Positions 1 through 8,983 are shown, counted from the stretch's first letter. The stretch is 64,000 nt of DNA from Pseudomonas morbosilactucae (GCF_023241715.1 NZ_JALQCW010000025.1:1-64000); one strand, 5' to 3'. Notes: generated by a model from the letters alone, not told the origin. Numbers and translations are program-made.

Positions 1-123
1 AAAAATTGAGCCGTCACCTGATTCTATCTCAACCAAAAAAATACCACGCAGTCATTCACTATTAGCCCCTCCGAAAATACTTCTTGCTTTTCGAGCAGTA
101 GTTTAAAGAAAGCTTTCAACTTG

Positions 124-154
124 GCCACTATTAAGAATACCCCTTAATAGTGGC
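124..154. promoter_or_regulatory. Perfect 12-bp inverted repeat upstream of the AT-rich gene pair
   Basis: Arms 124-135 (GCCACTATTAAG) and 143-154 (CTTAATAGTGGC) are perfectly complementary around a 7-nt loop. There is no T-run on either strand, so a strong intrinsic terminator is unlikely. The repeat lies 40 nt upstream of the first gene of the island, which suits an operator or a transcript 5' structure. Nothing else was recognised in 1-194. Confidence 0.5.
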
Positions 155-194
155 AACTCAAAAATAAAATACCAACACGTCTTCGGATAAAAAA

Positions 195-1085
195 ATGCCA
201 ATATCCACTAAGATAGATGCAAAAGATTTTTATAAAAACCTACCTACAATCGGCCACGAAACAGGTGACATATGGTATGGAATCCCAAGCTTTGGCATGT
301 TAAATAAAAACTTCGTAAGTGCAGTAGTGATAACTCCTGCATGTGATCTAAGCCAGAACAAAAGCGAAACAGTAACAATACTTCCGATTGTATCAATTTT
401 TGATTACCTACATAGCAAGTCTTTCTATGGCGATGTATGGAATGAATTTTACTCCACGCTTAAGCAATATGGCGCCGATGATTTCTTGCCTAAAAGTAAG
501 TTTTCACATCCCCCAAAGGAAAAATTGGAAGAGGTAATGCAAAAAATCGAGGGGATAAAAGCTACTGCAAACCTCTACGAGAAGCTGAAAATTTATGTCG
601 AATATATAAATTATACGGAGTTGCCAGCAAACGATAGAAAAGCAATAACCAAACCTGATCTATTAAAAATATTCTCCCCAAAAAAATACGATGAAATACT
701 AAAAAAAATATTCACCAACTCCTATAAGTCTGACATTCATTTTTTCCCTGCCTTATTGAATGCTGGTGAGTTTTCAGCCATCAGCGCGCATTCTGTTGCA
801 CTATTCCGTTACGCATACTCGATTCCAGTCGAGATATTGGATGCAGCCCAAATATCAAGCCAAGAGTGGTGGCCCAAAGACTGCAATGATTTATCAAAAG
901 AGTTCCCAATAATCAGCAACTTCCATAATTGGCCTATAAAGCTTTCAGCACTTAAAGACGACTTCCTATCAGATCTTCTCTCTCGATATCTTAGTATGTT
1001 TATGAGGCTGGGCTCTCGGGACTTTACAACCCACACAATTAATCAGTTCATTACGGAAGTGAAAGGGGGTGTAACATGTATCTAG
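195..1085 (+). CDS. Unrecognised 296-aa protein, first gene of AT-rich helicase module
   Basis: I do not recognise this protein with certainty. It is about 40% GC against about 64% for the rest of the window. Near residue 45 it has a hydrophobic strand followed by TPACDLSQNKS, then a second hydrophobic stretch around residues 178-215. The C-terminus contains an arginine-rich segment (SRYLSMFMRLGSRDF). No signal peptide or membrane segment is evident. Its last 10 nt overlap the helicase gene, so the two are translationally coupled and probably act together. The island-like composition and the helicase partner suggest an accessory or defence role, but this is inference. The start is the first ATG after an AT-rich leader; the ribosome site is weak. 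Confidence 0.75.
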   Translation: MPISTKIDAKDFYKNLPTIGHETGDIWYGIPSFGMLNKNFVSAVVITPACDLSQNKSETVTILPIVSIFDYLHSKSFYGDVWNEFYSTLKQYGADDFLPKSKFSHPPKEKLEEVMQKIEGIKATANLYEKLKIYVEYINYTELPANDRKAITKPDLLKIFSPKKYDEILKKIFTNSYKSDIHFFPALLNAGEFSAISAHSVALFRYAYSIPVEILDAAQISSQEWWPKDCNDLSKEFPIISNFHNWPIKLSALKDDFLSDLLSRYLSMFMRLGSRDFTTHTINQFITEVKGGVTCI

Positions 1086-3403
1086 CTTTAACCCAAGGTA
1101 TGGCTGAATGGCTGCTGCCAAAAATCGGTGTTATTGAGAAGTTGCAGCGGGTGATCGTTACCGTCACAGAGAATCCTGCGTTATTTGCTGGTAATTTATT
1201 TATTGAAGGTCCGTTTAGACTGGCTTGCAACGAGCAAGGCTCGCTGATGTGCCTATGGCACGCGGACTATCTTAGTGGCACTGGTGACGAGTCCCTAGCA
1301 CTGATAAAAATTGCCGGTGAACTTTCGCTTACGTCATATCCCAACATCACTCGGGAGTCGTTCGAACGCTCAATATATTTAACTAGCCAACGACTACAAG
1401 GCTTGCTGATTGAAGGTGCATTTATGCACCGAAAACATGATGACAACATACACACTCTTCTTGCCGGAAGGGGAACCGAAGCTAGGCAATATAGCTTAGG
1501 TTACTTTGATATAATCAAGGGCTCTGAACAGTCAGCTACAAGAACCTTGTTGTCCGTGGGACCAGGTGATAGTTTTCGCTCTTTAGTACAGTGTATTCAA
1601 AGCGAACTAGTTGAGCTTGAAAACCTGAACCAGATGGCAAACTCACTAATAAACGAAAACAAACTAGAGAAAGTCAGAAGTTTTCTAGAGTTAGACGACC
1701 TAGAAAACGCAGTGAAAACATATTTTGATGAAACGGGAATACAAAACGATTTTTTGAATGCCCAAGTAGTCGCAGGTGACCGATCAGTAGCGAACGATGA
1801 AGTGTATAAGACCTTAAACTTTGAGTACGAGGACTGGATTAGCACTGATAGTCCGTTAACAGAAGCGCAACGGCGGGTTTTATCATCTGAAGCACTAGAT
1901 CGATATCCATTGAGAATTCTTGGTCCTGGAGGCTCAGGCAAAACTCTATTGATGCAACTGCTTTCTCTTGGCAAATTATTTTCGGCTGACTCGCGCGGCA
2001 TAGACTGCAAAATTATGTACATCGCCCATAGCGAAGCGATGAAGTCAAAAGTTTTACAGCGCTTTGAAGTCCTCGCTGGCGATAAATTTGATCTTGTTGA
2101 AAAAAACATTACAGTGACAACATTATCAGAATATTGCAGAAGCAAACTTGGCTTAGAGATGGACTCCATCTTAGACCCTGATGCAACCGATGCAAAATTG
2201 TATCAACTTCAACAAATCCAAGAGGCTCTTCGCCAGGAAAAAGAGAAGCATCTAGCAAAAATTAATAAAAGCACATTATTGTCCTCAGTATATAACAATA
2301 GCGACTTGCGAGAAGTATTTGCCAAACTGGTATTAGCTGAAATCTCGATTGCAATTAAGGGTCACGGATACGAACAAGAAAAGCGCCGCTATGTCGAGTC
2401 TGAAAAAAGTCTCAGCCGCTTCCATGGGATTCTCAACAAAGAAGAACGAGAGTTTGTATTCAACATGTTTGAGTGGTACCACAGCGAAGTATTCGAAAAA
2501 TATGGCTGCTTGGATCCGGACGATATTGCGCTATCACTTTTCGGCTCTATAAAAACCCCGGTATGGAGACTACGCCGAAAAAAAGAAGGCTTCGATTACA
2601 TTTTTGTTGATGAGGCACAACTATTCAACGAAAACGAAAGACGACTATTTTCGCTTCTCTCTAACGACACTACGTCACATATTCCAATTGCTTTAGCATT
2701 GGATGAGGCGCAGTCATTCTATGGACAATCGAATGCCGGACTGGCAACTCTCGGGATCAAAGATATTTCGAACCAGAGCTTAGACTCCATAAGGCGCTCC
2801 ACTTTAGAAATTGCAAAACTTGCTTTTTTTGTTATACAAAGAAGCACAAACCTTTTCAGCAGTGACTTTCCTGATTTCACATGTATTGAAAGCTTTAGCG
2901 TTCCTACTAAAGACAAAAGATTCGGCAAGCCCATCATCGAAAAAGAAGCTCAGGACTCACCTGGCTTTGGGAAGTTTATATTGCGTAGGGTTCGGGAAAT
3001 GAGGGCGGAAAACATACGGCAAATCGCCATCATTTGCCATATAGAAAGCTATTGGAGTTTGATAGAGAATGAGCTTTCTCGTGCCGATCTACCCTTTCAA
3101 ATCTTGCGAGAACGAGGTGAGAAAATTAAGTCAGACCAACCAGCGATCGTATTATGTCGCCCTGCACAGGTTGGCGGACAAGAATTCGACGCAGTCATCA
3201 TTGTAGGATTGGAAAAAGGTGCTCTAACTGTAAAAGAAAATCCGGCACTAGAATCAGCAATTGAACAGCAAATGATTCGCGAGACGTATTTATCTGTGAC
3301 TAGAGCTCGATATAAAGTAATTTTTGCTTTGGCGAAACTCTCGGTCGAGAACGAGTTAATCAATGACGCCGTAGCTGCAGGACTAGTTATTAGACAGCAT
3401 TAA
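1076..3403 (+). CDS. UvrD-like superfamily-1 helicase/ATPase (775 aa)
   Basis: Motifs fit an SF1A DNA helicase: Walker A GPGGSGKT at residues 283-290, Walker B/motif II VDEAQ at about 511-515, motif V-like QEFDAVIIVG at about 702-711 and motif VI-like VTRAR at about 742. Roughly 280 residues precede the P-loop and have no recognised domain; they could be a substrate- or partner-binding module. No nuclease signature was seen. The ATG sits behind AAGGGGG inside the end of the preceding gene, so the two are coupled, and a terminator follows. Composition is AT-rich, as for the partner. DNA-dependent ATPase activity is likely. The biological role is unknown; phage defence is a reasonable hypothesis because SF1 helicases pair with effector proteins in several defence systems. 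Confidence 0.85.
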   Translation: MYLALTQGMAEWLLPKIGVIEKLQRVIVTVTENPALFAGNLFIEGPFRLACNEQGSLMCLWHADYLSGTGDESLALIKIAGELSLTSYPNITRESFERSIYLTSQRLQGLLIEGAFMHRKHDDNIHTLLAGRGTEARQYSLGYFDIIKGSEQSATRTLLSVGPGDSFRSLVQCIQSELVELENLNQMANSLINENKLEKVRSFLELDDLENAVKTYFDETGIQNDFLNAQVVAGDRSVANDEVYKTLNFEYEDWISTDSPLTEAQRRVLSSEALDRYPLRILGPGGSGKTLLMQLLSLGKLFSADSRGIDCKIMYIAHSEAMKSKVLQRFEVLAGDKFDLVEKNITVTTLSEYCRSKLGLEMDSILDPDATDAKLYQLQQIQEALRQEKEKHLAKINKSTLLSSVYNNSDLREVFAKLVLAEISIAIKGHGYEQEKRRYVESEKSLSRFHGILNKEEREFVFNMFEWYHSEVFEKYGCLDPDDIALSLFGSIKTPVWRLRRKKEGFDYIFVDEAQLFNENERRLFSLLSNDTTSHIPIALALDEAQSFYGQSNAGLATLGIKDISNQSLDSIRRSTLEIAKLAFFVIQRSTNLFSSDFPDFTCIESFSVPTKDKRFGKPIIEKEAQDSPGFGKFILRRVREMRAENIRQIAIICHIESYWSLIENELSRADLPFQILRERGEKIKSDQPAIVLCRPAQVGGQEFDAVIIVGLEKGALTVKENPALESAIEQQMIRETYLSVTRARYKVIFALAKLSVENELINDAVAAGLVIRQH

Positions 3404-3411
3404 AAATAGTC

Positions 3412-3442
3412 GCGCAGCCACGAAACTGGCTGCGCTTCCCTT
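3412..3442 (+). terminator. Intrinsic terminator after the helicase gene
   Basis: GCGCAGCCA (3412-3420), loop CGAAAC, then TGGCTGCGC (3427-3435) form a perfect 9-bp stem, followed by TTCCCTTT. It begins 8 nt after the helicase stop codon and closes the two-gene unit. Confidence 0.8.
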
Positions 3443-3738
3443 TACCACACTCAACTTGAGTATTAATAACCCCCTTTAAATCCAGAACTATTTTTACCAT
3501 CAAACCCAAACCACTACTAGCCCTATACTGAACCCCGCTAAAATTCAAGTTCTCTTCAACAGCACGACTGGCATCTCAAGTTTATCTTCGCGATCAAATA
3601 TCATGCTTCGGAGTCATTCGCGTTGATCTATTATTTTTTGGTCAGATGCAATCTGATACTTGCGTCAACTTATGGCCGAAAGCGTCTCTCAAATCAGACA
3701 AATGCCGCTTACCAACCAGTAATAAGCAGCGTTTCTAT
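3443..3738. other. AT-rich gene-free tail of the island
   Basis: No convincing gene. The stretch stays AT-rich until about 3.74 kb, where composition jumps to the genome norm, so it probably contains the right boundary of the acquired segment. A 15-bp inverted repeat TCAGAT-GCA-ATCTGA lies at 3642-3656. No integrase or tRNA gene is visible. Confidence 0.45.
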
Positions 3739-4053
3739 CTACTTACTGCGATGTAGCTCCAACTCAGAGCCCCCTCCCTCGGTCGCTCTTCCCCCCAATC
3801 CCAACCCCACATCATCAATCACCGCCTTCCCCATCTCCGCCAAGAAATGCGCCGCCCAGGCATACCGCTCGCCCTGCTCTTCCATAGCCGCATCCAGCGC
3901 AAGCTTTTTAGCGTAGTACAACAGCGTCGAAGCCTGCTCCAACGCCTGCTGAAAAGGCACATCCGCATTGACGCGAAACAGTTTGAGTTGAGGATCGGCG
4001 CAGTTGCCAAAGGTGACGACGCCCAGGGTTTTGATGGGGGTTGCGTTGCTCAT
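3739..4053 (-). CDS. DUF3077 family protein
   Basis: A 104-aa protein. Its N-terminal segment (IKTLGVVTFGNC, then LFRVNADVPFQQALEQAS) and the following helical stretch match the small DUF3077 proteins that are common and multi-copy in Pseudomonas. Their function is unknown. The start at 4053 was chosen because GGGAGGTG lies 6-8 nt upstream; a longer reading to 4122 has no ribosome site. The last 15-20 residues are Gly/Ser-rich and unlike the family core. They run up to the composition boundary of the AT-rich island, so the natural 3' end may have been replaced when the island inserted. Confidence 0.75.
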   Translation of the reverse strand: MSNATPIKTLGVVTFGNCADPQLKLFRVNADVPFQQALEQASTLLYYAKKLALDAAMEEQGERYAWAAHFLAEMGKAVIDDVGLGLGGRATEGGGSELELHRSK

Positions 4054-4321
4054 CGTGCACCTCCCGCCGAGGTTTGGCAGCAGGTGCTGTTGAGCGGGGG
4101 AATGTGTAAGAAGCGGCAGCAAGATCCAGACAGATTACCGGCAGACATGATTGAAACTCCCTGATCAAAAATGTGCCTGTATCTCGTCGGGTTCTCAGGC
4201 CCGGTCGCCGATTTTGCAGCGACCGCAGCAGACTAGGTGGGGGCTCGCGAAGGAGCAACCGTTAAAGCGTCGCGGGTTATGTCCATAGTGCGAATCCCCT
4301 CCGGAGGCATAAACAACCCTT

Positions 4322-4510
4322 TCATTCCGAGAGCCGCCGAGCCAAGCGTTGCAGCACCTGGGCAAGCTCCAGGGCTTGTTCCGCGTTCAGTTCCACCGGG
4401 TCGTTGTATTCGCTAATGGCCTTGATATGAATGGCGCTGCCCTGCTCGATCCACACGCGAACATCGCCATCGCTGCTTTCGAAATAGTCCTCTGCACATT
4501 CAACCAACAT
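4322..4510 (-). CDS. Small acidic hypothetical protein (62 aa)
   Basis: Not assigned to a named family. It is an acidic protein with a probable beta N-terminal half (residues 14-35) and a helical C-terminus (NAEQALELAQVLQRLARR). It starts 2 nt after the stop of the upstream minus-strand gene with AAGGTG 6-7 nt before the ATG, so the two are co-transcribed. No membrane segment or signal peptide. The 268 nt between it and the DUF3077 gene hold no gene that I can support. Confidence 0.6.
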   Translation of the reverse strand: MLVECAEDYFESSDGDVRVWIEQGSAIHIKAISEYNDPVELNAEQALELAQVLQRLARRLSE

Positions 4511-4512
4511 GC

Positions 4513-4776
4513 TTATTCACCTTGCCCATTCGCCATGGCCAATTCCAACAGCCGAGTGAAGTTGGCGATGGCGAAATACAGATCGTCCCGGGTGTCGCCG
4601 TCCCAGTCTTCTACGGCTTCCCGGGCGACCTTCAGTGAGGCGATGCGCGCTTTGATTTCGGCGATTTCTTCTTCGGCGCATTGTTGGGCAATGGCCTCCC
4701 AGCGGGCCTCGGGGATGTTTTGCTGCACGGAAAGCCCGGCTTTGGCTTGATGAATCAGTGCGGTGAGTTTGCTCAT
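4513..4776 (-). CDS. Small helical hypothetical protein (87 aa)
   Basis: Soluble, largely alpha-helical protein with charged heptad-like stretches (about residues 25-55) and a conserved-looking core EDWDGDTRDDLYFAIA. I do not recognise the family. The internal ATG at 4776 (MSKLTAL) is preferred to an in-frame ATG at 4803, which has no ribosome site; AGGA lies upstream of 4776. It is the first gene of a two-gene unit with the 62-aa gene. Function unknown. Confidence 0.6.
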   Translation of the reverse strand: MSKLTALIHQAKAGLSVQQNIPEARWEAIAQQCAEEEIAEIKARIASLKVAREAVEDWDGDTRDDLYFAIANFTRLLELAMANGQGE

Positions 4777-5026
4777 GGGGTACTCGTCCTGGAGAGGCGG
4801 CATGCGGGATCGCGGGCTGGAATGTGCAGAGGCGCGGCGTGGGCGTCAAGGCTTGCCGCTCATTGCCTGGCCGGTTTTCAGGGTGGCGGCGACAGCGCTG
4901 TGTAGCGGCAAAGCCTTCTACACAGGCCTGAAAGTCGCCAGTGAGCGGTAAGGCTGTTTTATACTCCGGGACTTTTTGCCGGATCGGGCGCCAGGATGCG
5001 CTCGCCCAACCGCTTCGGAGCACCTG

Positions 5027-5623
5027 ATGAGCAACAGCCTTCCGCCCGCCGCCGACAGCAGCGCCCCGGGGCCGCACTTTCTCGGCACACGGATCCGTGG
5101 CCTGCGCAAACGCCGGGGGCTGACCCTGACGGAGCTGGCGCAGATGAGCGAATTGACCGCGGGCTACATCAGCCAGTTGGAGCGCAACCTCGCCTACCCG
5201 TCGATCCCGGCGCTGTTCAATATCGCCCGCAGCCTGGGGGTGACGATCCAGTGGTTTTTCGCCAGCGAAAGCCAGACCGACGCCGCCGACCAGGGCATTG
5301 TGGTGCGCAAGCAAAGCCGCATGAGCGTGCATTACGAGAACGGCATCGTCGACCAGTTGCTGAGCCCGCAACCGACCCGGCAACTGGAGTTCCTGCACTC
5401 GCGTTTTCCCTCTGGCACCTACAGCCAGGAAAGCTACAGCCACGAAGGCGAAGAAGCCGGCTATGTGTTGTCCGGGCGCTTTGAGCTGTGGGTCGGCGAG
5501 CGGCATTTCCAGCTCAATGAAGGCGACAGTTTCAGTTTCTCCAGCCAGGAGCCGCACAAATACGGCAACCCCGGTGAAGACGACGCGGTGGTGATCTGGG
5601 TGATCACCCCGCCGACCTTCTGA
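5027..5623 (+). CDS. XRE-family regulator with C-terminal cupin
   Basis: 198 aa. A helix-turn-helix of the XRE type spans about residues 20-75 (IRGLRKRRGLTLTELAQ, then YISQLER). A cupin beta-barrel follows at about 120-190, with HEGEEAGYVLSGRFELWVG and a late EPHKYGNPG. This is the architecture of PuuR-like regulators that sense small amines, amino acids or their catabolites through the cupin. The ATG at 5027 follows GGAG 6 nt upstream; earlier in-frame starts lack one. A TATACT box at 4960-4965 is a plausible -10 element. It is not obviously linked to an adjacent operon, so the ligand and target are unknown. Confidence 0.85.
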   Translation: MSNSLPPAADSSAPGPHFLGTRIRGLRKRRGLTLTELAQMSELTAGYISQLERNLAYPSIPALFNIARSLGVTIQWFFASESQTDAADQGIVVRKQSRMSVHYENGIVDQLLSPQPTRQLEFLHSRFPSGTYSQESYSHEGEEAGYVLSGRFELWVGERHFQLNEGDSFSFSSQEPHKYGNPGEDDAVVIWVITPPTF

Positions 5624-5678
5624 CCGACGTCAACACCCCTCACCACCGACTTAACCCCATGGAAGAAGACCCACCACA

Positions 5679-6454
5679 ATGGCTGTAACCTCCCCTCGCA
5701 ACACCCTCTCCCGCTACCTGCTGCTGGCCTTGGTCGGCCTTACTTGTGGCCTGGCCCAGGCACAAGACGTTGAGCAGCGTAAAGCCGCGATTCTGGTCAT
5801 GGACAATAAGGTCACGGCTGAAAGCCTGGCCCGCAAGGAACGCTCGGAAGCCGTGCTGCGCGCCGAGGGCGTGCCGCTCAATGTCAACATGCCGGCCATT
5901 GCCACCGAGGAGCACGCCAAACCGCGCAGCCAAGCCGCCACCGCCTACCGGGCCATGGCCTTGCTGATCGTCGCCGCCAAGGGCGCCGGCCTTGAGCACG
6001 ACAAGGTCCAGGAACTGGTCAGCCGTTACGACCTGCTCCAGCACTTCTCCCCGGCGGAGCGGGTGTTCATCGCCACCGCCGAGCCGTCGGAAGACGCGCG
6101 CATTCAGTTTTCCTGGCGCTACGAGTCGGCCTGGACCCTGCTCTGGGCCCTGGGTTATGTGGATGAACTGGGTAAACCCGACAGCGTCTGCGACGTGCAA
6201 CAAGCCGTGGCCTTCCTGCAGCAACGCAGCGCCGAGCAGTTTGTCGCCGACGCCCGCCTGCGGCCGTTGCCGGAGATTCTCGACCAGACTGACCGCGTCT
6301 ACCGCTACCACTGGAGCGTGGTCGAGGCACGGCTGAACAACACCGAACCGGCGGCGGGCCTCGACGCGGCGTGACCTACGAGCGGCACTACGCCCTGAAC
6401 TGGCTGATGGGCTACATGGGCCAGGAATGGGATGACGTGAACACCGACACTTGA
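5679..6454 (+). pseudogene. DUF4272 secreted protein, interrupted by a -1 frameshift near the 3' end
   Basis: The N-terminus is a signal peptide (RYLLLALVGLTCGLAQAQ) followed by a DUF4272 domain: RKERSEAVLRAEGVPLN, the Arg/Ala helix around residues 85-95, and FSWRYESAWTLLWALGY. The open frame stops at 6374. The next frame immediately continues with the family's usual ending (YERHYALNWL, then WDDVNTDT) and stops at 6454. One base appears to be missing in the GC-rich run at about 6350-6372. The first frame alone (231 aa) lacks the last about 27 residues. The function of DUF4272 is unknown. This could be a sequencing error. Confidence 0.75.
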
Positions 6455-6473
6455 GCCGCCAGGAGCCCGAGCC

Positions 6474-6800
6474 ATGTTGAATGTGTTGTTTGTCTGCAGC
6501 CAGAACAAGCTGCGCAGCCCCACCGCCGAACAGGTGTTCGCCGACTGGCCCGGGGTGGCCACCGCCTCGGCGGGCATCAACCACGATGCCCAGGTGCCGG
6601 TGAGCCCGGAGCTGCTGGAATGGGCCGGGCTGATCCTGGTGATGGAGCCCCGTCACCGCAACAAGCTGTCGTCCAAGTTCAAGCCCTACCTGCGGGACAA
6701 GCGAGTGGTGTGCCTGAACATCCCCGATGACTTCGAGTTCATGGCGCCGGAGTTGATCGAGCTGCTGCACCGCCGGGTGCCCAGCTACTTGCCGCAATAA
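6474..6800 (+). CDS. Low-molecular-weight protein tyrosine phosphatase-like protein
   Basis: 108 aa. The N-terminal phosphate-binding loop CSQNKLRS (residues 8-15) fits the C-X5-R-S signature of LMW-PTPs, directly after a beta-strand (LNVLFV). The chain is shorter than classical LMW-PTPs (about 150 aa) and lacks the usual DPY region; it ends in a leucine-rich helix. It belongs to the short subfamily annotated as phosphotyrosine phosphatase. GGAG precedes the ATG. It follows the DUF4272 gene by 19 nt, so co-transcription is likely. Substrate unknown. Confidence 0.75.
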   Translation: MLNVLFVCSQNKLRSPTAEQVFADWPGVATASAGINHDAQVPVSPELLEWAGLILVMEPRHRNKLSSKFKPYLRDKRVVCLNIPDDFEFMAPELIELLHRRVPSYLPQ

Positions 6801-6827
6801 CGCCCGATACCGGGTTGGCCCCGGCCC

Positions 6828-8021
6828 TCAGGAGAGGGCCGCGAGCAACTCGGGCGAGGCGTTGTACAGCGGCACCGTGCCCTTCAACAGCACCTGGGCG
6901 CTGCGCCGATAGGCCGCCGCGTCCACGTGCATGTCGGCGCCCTGCGCACGTGCGGTGATCAGGGTGTCCAGCACCCCGGCCGGGTTTTCGATCGACAGGG
7001 CGTACTCGCCGCTCTGCTCCTTCAGCACGTGGGGGCGCTGCAGCAACGAGTGCGGCACGGTGCCGGGTGCCAGGCACGCCGCCGCCAGGCAACAGCCGCC
7101 GGACACCGCCAAAGACGGATGGGCGTTCTGCGGGGTGAAATAGCGGGTGCTGATGTCGCCCCCGGCGCGGGCCGGGCTGACGATGCAGATTTTCGGAATG
7201 GTCTCGCTGCGCCGCAACTCGGCGGCGGTGAGCAACGACCCTGCGCGATTGCGCAAACCCATGCGCAGGCCGCCCTCGACCATCAACTCCAGCAGCGCCG
7301 CCTTGAACATGGGATCGGCTTCCAGTTGCGCGGGGCTTTCCTGCCCGGTCTTGCCCAGGTCGGAGGCCTTGACGATCACCATCGGCACCGCCACATCGAT
7401 GCAGGTCGCGGCGATGCCATTCAGGTCATCGACCCGCTGCCAGGACGGGAACAGTGCGCCGGTCTTGGCCCCAACCGGGTCCTTGAGAAACAGGTCCACC
7501 CCCGGGTAGGTGCCGTTGACCCCGGGAATCCGCGTGTCGCTGAGCAGGCGGCCCTTGGCAAACCCCAGGCGCGCGAACATCGTGGTCTGGGTGTTGCTGT
7601 TGAATATCTCGATGCTCGCACCCGGCTCGGCGGGCTCCAGCCAGCCACGCTCCAAGGCATACAGGGGCAAGGCGGCGGACATATTGCCGCAATTGACGCT
7701 CCAGTCGATGGCGCTCTTGCTCGCCGCCAACTGCGCCAGGGTGCTGATCATCCGCGTCTCCCCCGGGCGCCGCTCGACGATAAACACCTTGTTGCTGGTG
7801 GGTATGCCCCGGCCCAACCCGGTGATCTGCCCATTGCCCGGCCACTCCCCCGCCAACGGCACGCCCATCACATGGCGGAGCAACTCCTCCACCAGGCGTT
7901 CATCCCTGGGCAGATGCTCCTTGGCGATGATCACCCCGGTGGAGGTACCACCACGGGCATGAAACACCGGAAACTCGACGATTCCGGCGCGGACAAGCGG
8001 ATGATTCGGCGCTGTACTCAT
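6828..8021 (-). CDS. PrpF-family isomerase (aconitate/oxalomesaconate-type)
   Basis: 397 aa with the diaminopimelate-epimerase-like fold of PrpF proteins: GGTSTG at residues 24-29, VNCGNMSAA with a candidate catalytic Cys at about 111, and a second Cys-rich loop (SGGCCLAAAC) at about 315. PrpF isomerises methylaconitate next to AcnD, and GalD tautomerises oxalomesaconate in gallate catabolism. Neither prpBCD/acnD nor gal genes are adjacent here, so the substrate is open. It is transcribed away from the PhyH gene. With the nearby SDR and LysR genes it may belong to a small carboxylate-catabolism set. Confidence 0.8.
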   Translation of the reverse strand: MSTAPNHPLVRAGIVEFPVFHARGGTSTGVIIAKEHLPRDERLVEELLRHVMGVPLAGEWPGNGQITGLGRGIPTSNKVFIVERRPGETRMISTLAQLAASKSAIDWSVNCGNMSAALPLYALERGWLEPAEPGASIEIFNSNTQTTMFARLGFAKGRLLSDTRIPGVNGTYPGVDLFLKDPVGAKTGALFPSWQRVDDLNGIAATCIDVAVPMVIVKASDLGKTGQESPAQLEADPMFKAALLELMVEGGLRMGLRNRAGSLLTAAELRRSETIPKICIVSPARAGGDISTRYFTPQNAHPSLAVSGGCCLAAACLAPGTVPHSLLQRPHVLKEQSGEYALSIENPAGVLDTLITARAQGADMHVDAAAYRRSAQVLLKGTVPLYNASPELLAALS

Positions 8022-8269
8022 AGGGGCTCGGCTGGGTTCACGAGGGTTGGGGGTTCAGACTAAAGCCGATGCCCGGTCTTTGACCAGTGCGCAGCATGCG
8101 TCCACAGGGCAATTCCCCCGCCTCTGCCCAGGCGTTTCAAGCCTATGGGCCCTATTTTCTGAACAGCTAGACGCGATGCTTGACCCTGCACCGCCGACGG
8201 CCCGATGCTCTGCCCCCGCACCGAGCCGTTTTGCAGGATGCACGGGCTATCAAGGGAATTGAGCACGCA

Positions 8270-8959
8270 ATGACTGACCGCGAACACCTTCATCGAGACG
8301 GCTATGTGCTGCTCCGCCAAGCCATCCCCAGCGCCTGGCTGCCGGACCTGCGGGCCGCGTTCGAGGCGGGCGTAAAGCCCTCGGATCAATGGCCAGTACC
8401 CCGTGGCATGGATTGGCGCCATTCGCAGCTGGACACTGATTCGACGATTCAGGCGCTGTGCCGCCTGCCGCCGTTGCTGGCGGTGGTAGGCGAGTTGATC
8501 GGCGAGCGGTTCTTCCTCTCCCAAGTGGAGGGGCGCGAGCCCCTGGAAGGCGGCGGCCATCAGCTGTTGCACCGCGACTTGTCGGCCCAACGCCCCGGCG
8601 ACATCGCGATCGCCATTGCCTATTTCGACGACTACGGCCCTAGCAATGGCGCGACCCGTATCGTCCCCGGTAGCCATCGCCCCGAGCAGAATGCGCCGCC
8701 CTTGGACGGCAATGACGACTCCCAGTCGGTGCAGCTTTCAGGCGTGGCCGGGGACATTCTGGTGTTCGATGTCGACTTGGTGCACGGGGCCAGCCTGAAC
8801 CGGGTCGGCGCCCGCCGACGCTCCATCCTGATCAGCTATTTTTCAGAGGCGCTCTACGCCTCCCACGAAAAAACCGCGAGCCTGCGCGGCATTCGGATGG
8901 ACACACGCGATCGCTTCGAGCCCTCGGACTTCAGCTGGGCGGCCGTGCAGGCGGACTAG
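8270..8959 (+). CDS. Phytanoyl-CoA dioxygenase (PhyH) family protein
   Basis: 229 aa, a non-haem Fe(II)/2-oxoglutarate oxygenase. The metal triad is visible as H101-x-D103 (LLHRDLS) and H172 (DLVHGAS), with R178 as the likely 2-oxoglutarate anchor. The typical PhyH motif NGATRIVPGSH is at about 126-136. The ATG at 8270 starts the recognisable family N-terminus (HRDGYVLLRQ). It lies between the divergent PrpF-like gene and a convergent SDR gene. The substrate cannot be read from sequence; bacterial members hydroxylate amino acids, ectoine or secondary metabolites. Confidence 0.82.
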   Translation: MTDREHLHRDGYVLLRQAIPSAWLPDLRAAFEAGVKPSDQWPVPRGMDWRHSQLDTDSTIQALCRLPPLLAVVGELIGERFFLSQVEGREPLEGGGHQLLHRDLSAQRPGDIAIAIAYFDDYGPSNGATRIVPGSHRPEQNAPPLDGNDDSQSVQLSGVAGDILVFDVDLVHGASLNRVGARRRSILISYFSEALYASHEKTASLRGIRMDTRDRFEPSDFSWAAVQAD

Positions 8960-8983
8960 GCACCTGCGCTCCCGCAAGAGCTG

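Noticed and set aside
809..2169. Minus-strand open frames inside the AT-rich island (809-1036, 1597-2169)
   Set aside because: They lie opposite well-supported genes, lack ribosome sites and encode low-complexity Ser/Arg/Leu-rich chains.
5640..6797. A 385-codon minus-strand open frame opposite the DUF4272 and phosphatase genes
   Set aside because: It has no ribosome site or domain, and covers two genes with clear family motifs.
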